The position numbers and the translations under genes were made by a program. Under the pieces are notes generated by a model. The model made no database searches and was not told the DNA's origin. It saw only the letters and a program-made list of their open reading frames with translations. A stretch of 64,000 bases of DNA from Cerasicoccus frondis (GTDB lineage Bacteria > Verrucomicrobiota > Verrucomicrobiia > Opitutales > Cerasicoccaceae). The stretch covers positions 307,522-371,521 of the forward strand of contig JAVDPC010000001.1 in NCBI GenBank assembly GCA_031296915.1, written 5' to 3'. This document shows, piece by piece, positions 56,036 through 64,000 of the stretch. Within the stretch, counting starts at the first letter, position 1, and each line of letters begins with the position of its first letter.

Positions 56036-56498
56036 CAGACGCTGCGCGGAGCAAAGCGCCGGTCTGATATTCGCATTGCTAGTGTTCCTTTGCGGCTGCG
56101 ATTCCACTCAAGCTCACCGGGCGCGCCAATACTCAGAGGCGTTTGGAGGATTGGACGCAGGCGCCCAAAAGCGGGCGCTTGATGGTGGCATCGCCATAGG
56201 CGATAGTCGACAGGCGGTTTACATCGCGTTAGGCGCTCCACAGGCGCAATCAAAAGTCGAAAACGTAGAGACTTGGGAATACACCGCACGACCGATGCCG
56301 TCGGAAACGCCCTTCACTGATGGATCGGAACAATATTATCTCACGCCTAACAGCGGAGCTTGGTCACCGGATTGGGCTGATAATTCAGGCTATCTATACT
56401 TGGAGTTTGTAGACGGACGTCTCGATCTTTGGGATTACCAGAAGGCTGGTTATCAGTTGAAAATGCAGCACGGCAGCGAGATTCGTTTGCCGGATTAA
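56010..56498 (+). CDS. Lipoprotein, BamE/SmpA-like
   Basis: Start set at the ATG at 56010, inside the preceding small gene (26-bp overlap). The N-terminus is basic ([11 protein letters not shown]), then LIFALLVFLCGC gives a clear lipobox (LCGC), so the mature protein is a lipoprotein of about 130 residues. The GDSRQAVYIALGAPQ element resembles the G-x-s/t-x-x-x-V-x-x-x-L-G-x-P signature of BamE/SmpA-like outer-membrane assembly factors; the rest is not obviously similar. It could be an outer-membrane lipoprotein; the hairpin at 56514 follows its stop. Confidence 0.72.
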   Translation: MRKHWIKNNRRCAEQSAGLIFALLVFLCGCDSTQAHRARQYSEAFGGLDAGAQKRALDGGIAIGDSRQAVYIALGAPQAQSKVENVETWEYTARPMPSETPFTDGSEQYYLTPNSGAWSPDWADNSGYLYLEFVDGRLDLWDYQKAGYQLKMQHGSEIRLPD

Positions 56499-56513
56499 TG
56501 AGCATCAGAAGTT

Positions 56514-56534
56514 GCATTCAGCTTTTCTGAATGC
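56514..56534 (+). terminator. Hairpin after lipoprotein gene
   Basis: Exact 8-bp stem GCATTCAG / CTGAATGC with loop CTTTT, 15 bp after the lipoprotein stop. No T run follows; likely a weak terminator. Confidence 0.6.
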
Positions 56535-56587
56535 GCCCTCAGTGAACACTCATGGTCGTCTAGCGTGCGCTGCGCTATACTTGGCGC

Positions 56588-56704
56588 ATGAAAAAGCGTA
56601 TCATCCGCCTCTTTCGGCAACTACCAGCAATTACCATGTTCAACAGCCAGCAGTTGCCTAAAGGCCGCAAGCTGTTTATCAATGGGAGAATCATTTCGCT
56701 ATGA
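56588..56704 (+). CDS. Possible 38-residue leader ORF coupled to lysR
   Basis: An ATG at 56588 starts a 38-codon frame (MKKRIIRLFRQLPAITMFNS then QQLPKGRKLFINGRIISL) whose TGA overlaps the lysR ATG (ATGA at 56701-56704). A TATACT -10-like hexamer lies 11 bp upstream of its ATG. The composition is basic with no recognised domain. Coupling to the regulator is plausible. It could also be chance; coding potential is weak for so short a frame. Confidence 0.45.
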   Translation: MKKRIIRLFRQLPAITMFNSQQLPKGRKLFINGRIISL

Positions 56705-57618
56705 GCTTGGATTTACACCAACTGCGCACCTTCTGTGTTGTCGCTGAGGAAGAAAATGTCTCGCGCGCCGCTGAACGTCTCTACCTCAGCGCCCCTTCGG
56801 TTAGCGCCCATATCAAAGCTTTGGAAGAGGAGCTGGGTGTGCGCCTTTTTACCCGTAGTTCTCGTGGCATGATGCTGACGGAGTCGGGGCGGTCCCTCTG
56901 GGAAGATGCAGAGAATATTTTAAAATATACTGCCAAGCTCCGCCGGAAAGCGCAATTGCTTGAAGGGGACGTGGCAGGCACGCTGCGCATCGGAGTAAAC
57001 AATCCGCCTGAGACACTTTATATCGACGAAATCATTGGTCGTCTGGGTAAGCGCTTTGCCATGCTGCGCTTCGACTGCCAGTTCGGCCCATCTCAATTCA
57101 CTCTCAGTGGTCTGAAAAATGAGGAATTCGACATCGCTTTCTTTGAGGGCAAAAGCGGTTATGCGGATATAGAATCCATTTCACTGGAAAAGCGCCGCAT
57201 CCTGCTATTGGCGCCTCTGGACTGGGCTGACGCTTTAGCCAAAGCTCCGATTGCCCAACTCCAGGAGTATCCATGGATTTTCGCCAGCGAAGGCTGCTCA
57301 CTGTATAAATTCACCAAGGAGTGGCAGGCCGAGCACAACATCCACATCGAAGAACGCATTCGCTCCAACAATGAGGAGCACTCAACGATGAACTTCGTCG
57401 CCAGTGGTCTTGGCTTAAGCGTCCTAACTGAAGAGGTCGTCCGGAACTCAGTCCATCGGGACAGAGTAGCGATTATTCCCCAGCTGAGCGGATCCGTTAC
57501 CCTGTCACTCGGCTACTTAAAAAGCCGCCAAGATGAGCCTATGATTCAAGCGGCAATTCAAACCGTCCGTGACCTATGGCAGGAAAAAACAACCTCCGCC
57601 CGCGCTACACCAAGTTGA
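56701..57618 (+). CDS. LysR-family transcriptional regulator
   Basis: A 305-residue regulator. Residues ~1-60 are the LysR winged HTH (LHQLRTFCVVAEEENVSRAA, RLYLSAPSVSAHIKALEEEL), and residues ~90-295 are the two-lobe effector domain (GTLRIGVNNPPETLYIDEII). It should bind an inducer and a T-N11-A type operator; the inducer is unknown. It lies 40 bp upstream of the MFS gene, in the same direction, so it may control it. Its start overlaps the small leader ORF. Confidence 0.92.
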   Translation: MSLDLHQLRTFCVVAEEENVSRAAERLYLSAPSVSAHIKALEEELGVRLFTRSSRGMMLTESGRSLWEDAENILKYTAKLRRKAQLLEGDVAGTLRIGVNNPPETLYIDEIIGRLGKRFAMLRFDCQFGPSQFTLSGLKNEEFDIAFFEGKSGYADIESISLEKRRILLLAPLDWADALAKAPIAQLQEYPWIFASEGCSLYKFTKEWQAEHNIHIEERIRSNNEEHSTMNFVASGLGLSVLTEEVVRNSVHRDRVAIIPQLSGSVTLSLGYLKSRQDEPMIQAAIQTVRDLWQEKTTSARATPS

Positions 57619-57657
57619 CATTCCAGTTGCGCTAAAGACGTTTCCTGCCCAGCGTAG

Positions 57658-58965
57658 GTGAGTGACGCCTACTCTACAGCCAATCGCTTCACGCCGTTAC
57701 ATCGGGACTCACCTCCCCCACGGCCAATGAATCGGGATCGGAAAAACTACCTCGCGCATACACTCGAAGGCGGTTTGTTCATGGGCGGCATGTCGTTTCT
57801 GGCGGCCGATACAGTCCTAACGGTGATGGCGCAGCAGTTGGGGGCGCCAAACTGGCTGATATCTCTGCTGCCAACATCCATGTTCATCGGGCTGATTATG
57901 GCGCCGATCTTTACGGCGTCATTCATCGAAAGAAGTCGCTACATGAAGCGCATCGTCTTGTTTACCGGCGTGCCTCAACGACTGGTAATCCTGATTGCTG
58001 GAGTCATTATTATACTGTACGGAGATGAACACCCTCAAATAGCATTAGCGGCCCTCGCACTGGCGCCGATTTTATCAGGATTGAGCGGCGGCATCGGTCA
58101 TGGCGCCTGGGTTCAGGTAGTCGCGCGAACGGTGCCCACGAATCGGCGTTCATCACTCACCGCAAACCGCAACCTCATCGCAGCGGCCATTGCCCTCGTC
58201 GCTGGATTCATCATCAAATGGCTTTTGGATCGCTATGACGGCTCGCTGGGCTTTGGGCTATTGCACCTAATCGCATTTGCCTTCCTGGTCTTCTCATACA
58301 TCAGTTTCCTGTTTGTTGAAGAAAAGGTGGTGGAGCCTGTCAATGTGCAGCCCAAGCGAAGCTTCAAAGCCTACCTACGCGATTTAGTGGACATCCTGCG
58401 CGTAGATCGCAACTTCCGTAACTTCGCGATCATGCGGTTAATGGGGCCATCATCTAATTTCTTGATGCCCTTTGTCGCCATTTACGCAATCAGGGTTCTC
58501 GGCGCTAATGAGGGATTCGCTGGTGACGCATTGGTCGCCGCTACAATTGGTCAGGTGCTTGGCAATGTCGGCGCTGGCTATTTGGGAGACCGCATTGGGG
58601 GCAAAGTGCTCCTGGTCGTGGCGCGCGTGCTGTTCATCACGTCCTTTTTGATTGCCGCATTTGCCGAGAGTTACGCGGCCTTCATGGCGTATTTCTTCAT
58701 CGCGAGCATGACCAAATACATCAACATCATTGGCAACATCACGCTGATGTTGGAAATCGCGCCCGATCACCGGAGGCCCACATACGGAGCGCTTGCGGGC
58801 ATACTCAATGGTCCCTCTATGATTATCTTCGCGCTCGTTGGTTCGTATTTCTGGACAGCCTATGACTCCATGAAGCTGCAAGCAGTGTTCGCGACTGTAG
58901 GCATCCTCATATCACTCTACTTTATCTCTCGGGTGAAAGATCCCCGCTCCGAGTCACCAAGCTAA
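57658..58965 (+). CDS. MFS transporter
   Basis: A 435-residue membrane protein with about 12 helices. GTG start at 57658; an in-frame ATG at 57727 is an alternative start. Major-facilitator features: the early ALHGG-like GGLFMGGMSFLAADTVLTVM, GGIGHGAWVQVVARTVPTNR and LGDRIGGKVLLVVARVLFI (loop 8-9). It exports or imports a small solute; neighbours (LysR regulator, beta-galactosidase) make a sugar plausible but do not prove it. Confidence 0.85.
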   Translation: MSDAYSTANRFTPLHRDSPPPRPMNRDRKNYLAHTLEGGLFMGGMSFLAADTVLTVMAQQLGAPNWLISLLPTSMFIGLIMAPIFTASFIERSRYMKRIVLFTGVPQRLVILIAGVIIILYGDEHPQIALAALALAPILSGLSGGIGHGAWVQVVARTVPTNRRSSLTANRNLIAAAIALVAGFIIKWLLDRYDGSLGFGLLHLIAFAFLVFSYISFLFVEEKVVEPVNVQPKRSFKAYLRDLVDILRVDRNFRNFAIMRLMGPSSNFLMPFVAIYAIRVLGANEGFAGDALVAATIGQVLGNVGAGYLGDRIGGKVLLVVARVLFITSFLIAAFAESYAAFMAYFFIASMTKYINIIGNITLMLEIAPDHRRPTYGALAGILNGPSMIIFALVGSYFWTAYDSMKLQAVFATVGILISLYFISRVKDPRSESPS

Positions 58966-59031
58966 GCAGATTTTATCTTGCGGCAGACTGCGTAAAGACA
59001 TGGATTGCTGATTTCTCCATCCCCGCAGTCT

Positions 59032-62000
59032 ATGGAATATCCAATTCGCACTTCGAAAAATCTTTGGGAAATCCCCGAACTCACGCACTTGAACCGACTC
59101 GACATGCATTCCGGCATGCTGGGCTATCCAAGCGTCGAAGCCGCACGACAAGGTGGCCCGTCCGAGTGGACGCACTGCCTGAACGGTGAGTGGCAGTTCG
59201 CACTGTTTCATCGAGCATCCGACGTCAGCGACGATATGTTAACCGAAGACTTCGATGACACCGAATGGAGCGCACAGAAAGTCCCCTCTCTTTGGACGCT
59301 ACAGGGTTTTTGGGATAAGCCGATTTATACGAACGTCAAAATGGCCTATGACAACACGCCGCCAGTCGTTCCAGAGGAAAACCCGACCGGCGTCTATCGA
59401 CGCACATTCGAAATCAGTAAGGCCTGGGCCGAGCGGCGTACAGTGCTGCACTTCGGGGGGGTGGAAAGTTATTTCGAAGTCTACGTTAATGACGTCTTTG
59501 TAGGCATGTCGAAAGACAATCGCCTGCCGTCCGAGTTCGATATTTCATCGGTGATTAAAGAAGGCGCCAACACGCTCGCCGTCAAGGTGCTCAAGTGGTG
59601 CGACTCGAACTATATCGAGGACCAGGATCAATTCTGGCATGCCGGCATTTACCGCCGAGTGTTCCTGTACTCGACTAATAAGGCTTGGTTGCAGGATGTT
59701 TTTGCAGAGACCGATTACGACACCCTGACTAAGGAAGGTGAACTCGATTTGCAGATCAAGCTCGGGTTGGACATCGGCGCACATTTGCCCACTGGGCCAC
59801 TACAAGGCTGGACGGTTGAAGCCGAGCTGCACGATGCACAGGGAGAGGTTGTATTCGCTGACAGTCAAGAAATCGATCCCCGCTACCGTATCAGCAATTA
59901 CGCTGCGAATTTCTTTGCGCTGATTCCGAACTGCGCCGCCTGGTCCGCAGAAACACCAAACCTGTATTCACTGACTGTTTCGTTGTACAACGATGAAGGC
60001 GAATTGATTGAGGCGAAATCAACGCGTATCGGCTTTAACAATGTTGTAGTCGAGGGCCGTGAAATGCTCATCAACGGCAAGCCTGTTATGATTCGCGGCG
60101 TGAATCGTCATGAGTTTAACATGCGCACCGGTCGTTCGCTCACGCGCGAGGATATGATCGAGGATATTCTGATTCTCAAGCGTTTTAATTTCAACGCTGT
60201 GCGCACGTCGCACTATCCTGACGATGAACTGTGGTATGACCTCTGCGATGAATACGGCCTCTACATTATGGATGAGGCGAATCTCGAAACCCATGCCAAC
60301 TATGCAACGATCTGCCGCGACCCACGTTGGCGCAACCAATTCGTAGAACGAGGCGTCCGCATGGTGCTCCGAGACCGCAACCACGCCTGTATCTTCAGTT
60401 GGTCTCTGGGCAATGAATCTGGTCATGGCGACAACCACGAAGCGATGGGCGCGGCAATGCTTGCCTTGGACAGCACCCGAATTTTCCACCATGAGGGCGA
60501 GCTGCACTTCCAGTGGAATCAAGGCCCCAAAGACTGGGCCGAAACGCAGCCCATTCACAACGAAATGATCAACCCGATGTATTCCAGCTTGGAGGAATTA
60601 AAGGAATGGGCGGAAACAACCACTGACCACCGGCCATTCATTTACTGCGAATACTCCCATGCGATGGGCAACAGTTGCGGTGGTCTCAAAGACTACTGGG
60701 AATTATTTGAAAGCTATCCAGGCCTCCAAGGGGGCTTCATTTGGGAGTGGGTCGACCATGGCATCTTAACAACCGACGCACAAGGCCGCGAATACTGGGG
60801 ATACGGTGGCGACTTCGGCGAACCCCAGCATGACTCCAATTTTTGCACCGACGGGATGGTCGCGCCCGATCGCACAATCCGCCCTGCAGTTTGGGAATTC
60901 AAGAAGCTTGCGCAACCGATCGGCATTACGCAAATCGACCTGACCAAGGGGAAGCTGCGAATCGCAAATAAGAACTACTTCACCACGTTGGCTCAATACG
61001 TTGGCAAATGGAAAATTGAAACGGCAGGCGTAGTCGTTGCCGAGGGCATGCTGCCTGCGCTGAGCACGATGCCCGAAGCTTCAGAAGTTGTGCAACTCGA
61101 CTTGCCGAAGATCACCCGCCGCGCCGACCAGGAGTCGTTCCTCACTGTTAGTTTCACGCTCCGCGAAGCTACGACTTGGGCGGAAGCTGATCATGAAGTA
61201 GCCTGGGAGCAGTTTTCCATGCCAGCCACAAACATCACTCCAGCGGAACCGGCTCCTTCGCAGGAAGTAACGATCGATGTGAGCGACTCAACGACGTCTA
61301 TTAGCTGTGGAGACTTGGAGCTCATTGCAGATGTCAACGAACAGGAAATCACCGCCATCAACTTTGCCGGACAAAGCTTACTCAGCCAATCCGCCAAACT
61401 CAGCTGCTGGCGGGCGACAACAGACAATGACGGCATTCGACAATGGACAGGCCAGGATGAAAAGCCCTTGGGCATGTGGCTAAATGCCGGTTTCAATAAC
61501 TTAAAGAAGAAAAGCCATAGTCTCAGCATTGATGGCGCAACCGTTTCTCAACGCACGATCTGGGTCGGCCAGGATGCAGACAGAGAGATCATACATGAGC
61601 AAACGCTTCAGGTTCTCCCTAGCGGCGTCTTGGCAGTTCGCCATGCTTTGGATTATCATCAGGAATTGCCCACCCTACCCCGGGTTGGCGTCGTGATGGC
61701 GACTCCCGCAGGTTTTGAGAACTTACGTTGGTACGGCAAAGGCCCATGGGAAAATTACATCGATCGCGATGCCTGCTGCCCAGTTGGCTTATATGAAGGC
61801 ACTGTCGACGAGCAGTATGTTAAATACGCCATGCCTCAAGAAAACGGCGCCAAGTCTGATGTTCGCTGGTTCAGTCTGGACAACGGACAAGTTGGCTTAC
61901 AATTCAAAGCCGATCCAACATTTGAATTCTCAGTTCGACACTATACCGACGAGGATATTTTTACCAGTTACCATCCTCATGAATTGGAGGATAAAAAGCG

Positions 62001-62142
62001 CGCTGAAACGCTGATTCACATCGACCACAAACAGCGCGGACTGGGCACCGGCAGTTGTGGCCCGCAAACATCTGAAGAGTACTGTATTAAACCGGGTAGC
62101 TACGCTTTCAGCTACACCATTACCCCCTACAGTCTGGCTTGA
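59032..62142 (+). CDS. Beta-galactosidase, GH2, LacZ type
   Basis: A 1036-residue enzyme, close to E. coli LacZ (1024). The ATG at 59032 is preferred over TTG at 59005. Layout: jelly-roll (~50-220), immunoglobulin-like domain, TIM barrel and C-terminal beta-galactosidase small-chain domain (LELIADVNEQEITAINFAGQ, WRATTDNDG). Catalytic Glu in SLGNESGHGDN (acid/base) and in IYCEYSHAMGNSCGGL (nucleophile). No signal peptide, so it is cytoplasmic. It follows an MFS gene by 66 bp, which suggests uptake plus hydrolysis of a beta-galactoside. It ends 4 bp before a hairpin. Confidence 0.95.
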   Translation: MEYPIRTSKNLWEIPELTHLNRLDMHSGMLGYPSVEAARQGGPSEWTHCLNGEWQFALFHRASDVSDDMLTEDFDDTEWSAQKVPSLWTLQGFWDKPIYTNVKMAYDNTPPVVPEENPTGVYRRTFEISKAWAERRTVLHFGGVESYFEVYVNDVFVGMSKDNRLPSEFDISSVIKEGANTLAVKVLKWCDSNYIEDQDQFWHAGIYRRVFLYSTNKAWLQDVFAETDYDTLTKEGELDLQIKLGLDIGAHLPTGPLQGWTVEAELHDAQGEVVFADSQEIDPRYRISNYAANFFALIPNCAAWSAETPNLYSLTVSLYNDEGELIEAKSTRIGFNNVVVEGREMLINGKPVMIRGVNRHEFNMRTGRSLTREDMIEDILILKRFNFNAVRTSHYPDDELWYDLCDEYGLYIMDEANLETHANYATICRDPRWRNQFVERGVRMVLRDRNHACIFSWSLGNESGHGDNHEAMGAAMLALDSTRIFHHEGELHFQWNQGPKDWAETQPIHNEMINPMYSSLEELKEWAETTTDHRPFIYCEYSHAMGNSCGGLKDYWELFESYPGLQGGFIWEWVDHGILTTDAQGREYWGYGGDFGEPQHDSNFCTDGMVAPDRTIRPAVWEFKKLAQPIGITQIDLTKGKLRIANKNYFTTLAQYVGKWKIETAGVVVAEGMLPALSTMPEASEVVQLDLPKITRRADQESFLTVSFTLREATTWAEADHEVAWEQFSMPATNITPAEPAPSQEVTIDVSDSTTSISCGDLELIADVNEQEITAINFAGQSLLSQSAKLSCWRATTDNDGIRQWTGQDEKPLGMWLNAGFNNLKKKSHSLSIDGATVSQRTIWVGQDADREIIHEQTLQVLPSGVLAVRHALDYHQELPTLPRVGVVMATPAGFENLRWYGKGPWENYIDRDACCPVGLYEGTVDEQYVKYAMPQENGAKSDVRWFSLDNGQVGLQFKADPTFEFSVRHYTDEDIFTSYHPHELEDKKRAETLIHIDHKQRGLGTGSCGPQTSEEYCIKPGSYAFSYTITPYSLA

Positions 62143-62146
62143 GCAA

Positions 62147-62180
62147 TTACACGAAGTGAAATCAGAAGCGCTTCGTGTAA
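62147..62180 (+). terminator. Hairpin after lacZ-type gene
   Basis: Exact 10-bp arms TTACACGAAG and CTTCGTGTAA with a 14-nt loop, 4 bp after the stop. No long T run. Likely terminator. Confidence 0.6.
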
Positions 62181-62278
62181 CTTTCCCATAGCTTAAGGTC
62201 GGATCACCCTGCATTGGTGAGCCTAATACCCCACCATGCACTGTTGACAGAAAATTCGGTAACTGCCAGACTATCAGA

Positions 62279-63769
62279 ATGATATCACACTTTAGGATTT
62301 TGGGCGCCCTCTTCTACGCACTGCCCGTTTCATTCATTTTTGCTGACGATGTCGCCGACCTTGCAGGCACTTGGGTTGAACATACCTTGGAGACGCCTAC
62401 TGCTCTGAAGGAAACGTATTACAACTACGATACCCAGACCACCCGCACATCCCAAAACTCGCAAGACTACGCACAACAGAATGAAAGGCTGGTCGACACC
62501 TATTTCAGCACCAGCTTTGAGGCTGTGCAGGCTTCATTGAACATATCCACCGAGGGCGTTTACAGTGGGAGTGATTTTTCCGGCCAAATTCTGGATTTCA
62601 ACCGCGGTCGCATCCTAACCAAGGACAATGACGAATCACTCGCCGAAGCAGTCCCGGTGTTTGTGAGTCTGCTCAATGAGCTCTTAGTCACCTCCGACAC
62701 CGAAGACGATAGCCAGGAGCTCACGATTCTCGTCCGCGAACCAGCAACCCTTAGCCTCGCCGAGTTAGATGGCGATTGGACAATCGGCACCGCTTACATT
62801 CCCGCGACTCTTATCGAGTCTTACGCCTCTGAATCCGGCAATCGTCAGGCCGATAACAGTGACTATGCTCAGGAGGGCGAAGAGTTAGTCGACTTACATC
62901 GTCCTGACGAATTTGAGAGCTATTGGGGGGAGATTACCATCGATGATGGTAGTTTCAGTGGACTTTTTTCCGGGGAAGTCAGTACTAACGGGCTCAAGGC
63001 CCTCATTATGCCGGATGATCCAGATGCTGGCTCCCTCACCTTTTCCGTAAATCAAAGTAAGGACCTGATGGTGTGCACCGATTTCGATGAAGGCGAAAGC
63101 ATCGAATTAATCATCCTGGCCCGAAAGCCTGCGTCTCTCAGCTTATCGGATCTCGAAGGAACATGGCGCGTCGCTTCACTAATCGTGCCAGTCGATTTGC
63201 GTGAAAGCTACTACAATGCAGACGCGGAAACAAACCGAGAGGGTGACATCAACGACTACGCTGGCAGCACTGGCCAGCCCGAACTGTTCGTTGATCTCTA
63301 CTACACTTCCAACTTCAAAACTGAACAGGGCAGCATACAGATTGACTCACTGGGCTCCGTCAGCGGCCTCTTGAATGGCGACTTTAGCTTGGCGGGCGGC
63401 AACACCTTAACCTTCTCCGATGGCGAAGACCCCGCGCCAGTTTTCATCAATGCCTCGAAGACGTTCGCCTATAATTTCTCTCTGGATTCGGACGAGTTGA
63501 ATATCCACGTACTCACCAAAACAAGTTCAAGCGCCCCACAAACATTTGCCGACCAAGTTGATGTGCGGCTGGTTACCGTCGACGGCGAAACGGTGATCAC
63601 CCTCAACGGCGGCGATAACTTAAAAGTTGTGACCAGTAACAATCTGGATGGAAGTCCCAGCGACTGGAGTGAAGCAGATGCGCCATCCGGCACAAGTCTG
63701 ATCGCTCTAGGCTCATCTGGCGGCAATGCGGAATTCTACAGTGTTACCCAGCGCGTAGACGTAGACTAA
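62279..63769 (+). CDS. Secreted protein with three ~130-residue internal repeats
   Basis: A 496-residue protein, signal peptide MISHFRILGALFYALPVSFI. Three repeats: ~27-158, ~159-288 and ~289-418. Each opens with a L-x-G/D-x-W segment (DLAGTWVEH, ELDGDWTIG, DLEGTWRVA), then ESYYNYD/ESYASE/ESYYNAD, a DYAQ/DYAG element and a VDTYFSTSFE/VDLHRPDEFE/VDLYYTSNFK strand, then SG(S/L)xxG. This fits a lipocalin-like or jelly-roll repeat, but no named family was recognised. The C-terminal ~75 residues (VDVRLVTVDGETVITLNGGD) are different. Probably extracellular. The gene is preceded by 136 bp of intergenic DNA holding the hairpin at 62147. Confidence 0.75.
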   Translation: MISHFRILGALFYALPVSFIFADDVADLAGTWVEHTLETPTALKETYYNYDTQTTRTSQNSQDYAQQNERLVDTYFSTSFEAVQASLNISTEGVYSGSDFSGQILDFNRGRILTKDNDESLAEAVPVFVSLLNELLVTSDTEDDSQELTILVREPATLSLAELDGDWTIGTAYIPATLIESYASESGNRQADNSDYAQEGEELVDLHRPDEFESYWGEITIDDGSFSGLFSGEVSTNGLKALIMPDDPDAGSLTFSVNQSKDLMVCTDFDEGESIELIILARKPASLSLSDLEGTWRVASLIVPVDLRESYYNADAETNREGDINDYAGSTGQPELFVDLYYTSNFKTEQGSIQIDSLGSVSGLLNGDFSLAGGNTLTFSDGEDPAPVFINASKTFAYNFSLDSDELNIHVLTKTSSSAPQTFADQVDVRLVTVDGETVITLNGGDNLKVVTSNNLDGSPSDWSEADAPSGTSLIALGSSGGNAEFYSVTQRVDVD

Positions 63770-64000
63770 TCCACCTCTTGAATCAAACGGGAGCCAGACT
63801 CGGCTACCCGGCATCGCCAAGCTCCGGGCCTATGATCGGAGCTTGAGTTTTAGTGGCATACCTACAGTGGTACAAGAACCTCCCTCAAAAATACCCGGCA
63901 TCACCATTGGTCACTGCGTGACCCTAGTGTTCCGTTAGCTTAGTTTATTGCAAAATTGATTAATTTTGTGGAAGATGTCATCAGCTGAAGCGGTCCATTG
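63770..64000. other. Downstream intergenic region with hairpin at 63818-63845
   Basis: An exact 9-bp stem CAAGCTCCG / CGGAGCTTG with a 10-nt loop (63818-63845) is followed by AGTTTTAG and could end the three-repeat gene transcript. The rest of the region to the edge shows no open frame that can be supported. Confidence 0.5.

Overview
The window looks like chromosomal DNA of a marine-type Verrucomicrobiota bacterium, most likely the Opitutales/Puniceicoccales side. This is an inference from content, not a database match. Supporting traits are three secreted proteins with PEP-CTERM sorting tails (one with a variant Pro-Glu-Ala core), orphan type-II-secretion-like pseudopilins sitting beside carbohydrate genes, an AraC/LacI-type XylR regulator, many glycoside hydrolases (GH2, GH3, GH16, GH77 and a GH63/MGH1-like enzyme), sodium-coupled symporters and weak Shine-Dalgarno sequences.

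Region by region. (1) 1-12165 is a polysaccharide/sugar-use locus: a minus-strand set (2-hydroxyacid dehydrogenase, secreted beta-rich protein, secreted alpha/alpha-toroid protein, LacI regulator running off the left edge) is divergent from a plus-strand set (glycosidase, pseudopilin, PEP-CTERM protein, second toroid protein, SSS symporter). The secreted and toroid genes form a duplicated, inverted pair flanking the glycosidase. (2) 12166-15122 is a mobile patch: a decayed group II intron reverse-transcriptase fragment, a small winged-helix gene and a large serine recombinase whose 3' end lies antisense to an intact tRNA-Ser(GGA). (3) 15183-19177 is an ECF sigma/anti-sigma gene pair with a candidate autoregulatory promoter, plus an OB-like membrane protein and a large TPR-like secreted protein. 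(4) 19354-22545 has a secreted alpha/beta hydrolase and a GH3 beta-glucosidase. (5) 22736-27031 holds an FtsK/SpoIIIE translocase without membrane domain, an LRV repeat protein and two related small coiled-coil/lysine-rich proteins. (6) 27032-33000 has a gap with a structured RNA-like hairpin and terminator, a serine beta-lactamase-fold protein, a pseudopilin and three related secreted proteins. (7) 33224-37018 is a XylR-type regulator divergent from an FGGY kinase and a DapA-type aldolase. (8) 37271-44652 is housekeeping: malQ, xseB, dxs, GNAT, recD2. (9) 44671-44900 is a degenerate tandem array with an exact 23-bp period. (10) 45016-54059 has hemB, a GH16 enzyme, folD, an RDD protein, a REC-kinase hybrid, proC, folK, pabB and pabC: tetrapyrrole, folate and proline synthesis. 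(11) 54120-63769 has an NSS symporter with a 50-residue partner, a lipoprotein, a possible 38-codon leader coupled to a LysR regulator, an MFS transporter, a LacZ-type GH2 beta-galactosidase and a three-repeat secreted protein.

How they work together: the outer and cytoplasmic glycosidases with SSS/MFS transporters point to a glycan-degrading lifestyle, with LacI- and XylR-type control. The most unusual signals are the 23-bp phased array after recD2, the FtsK-LRV-coiled-coil cluster, the inverted toroid/secreted gene pairs and the recombinase overlapping tRNA-Ser.
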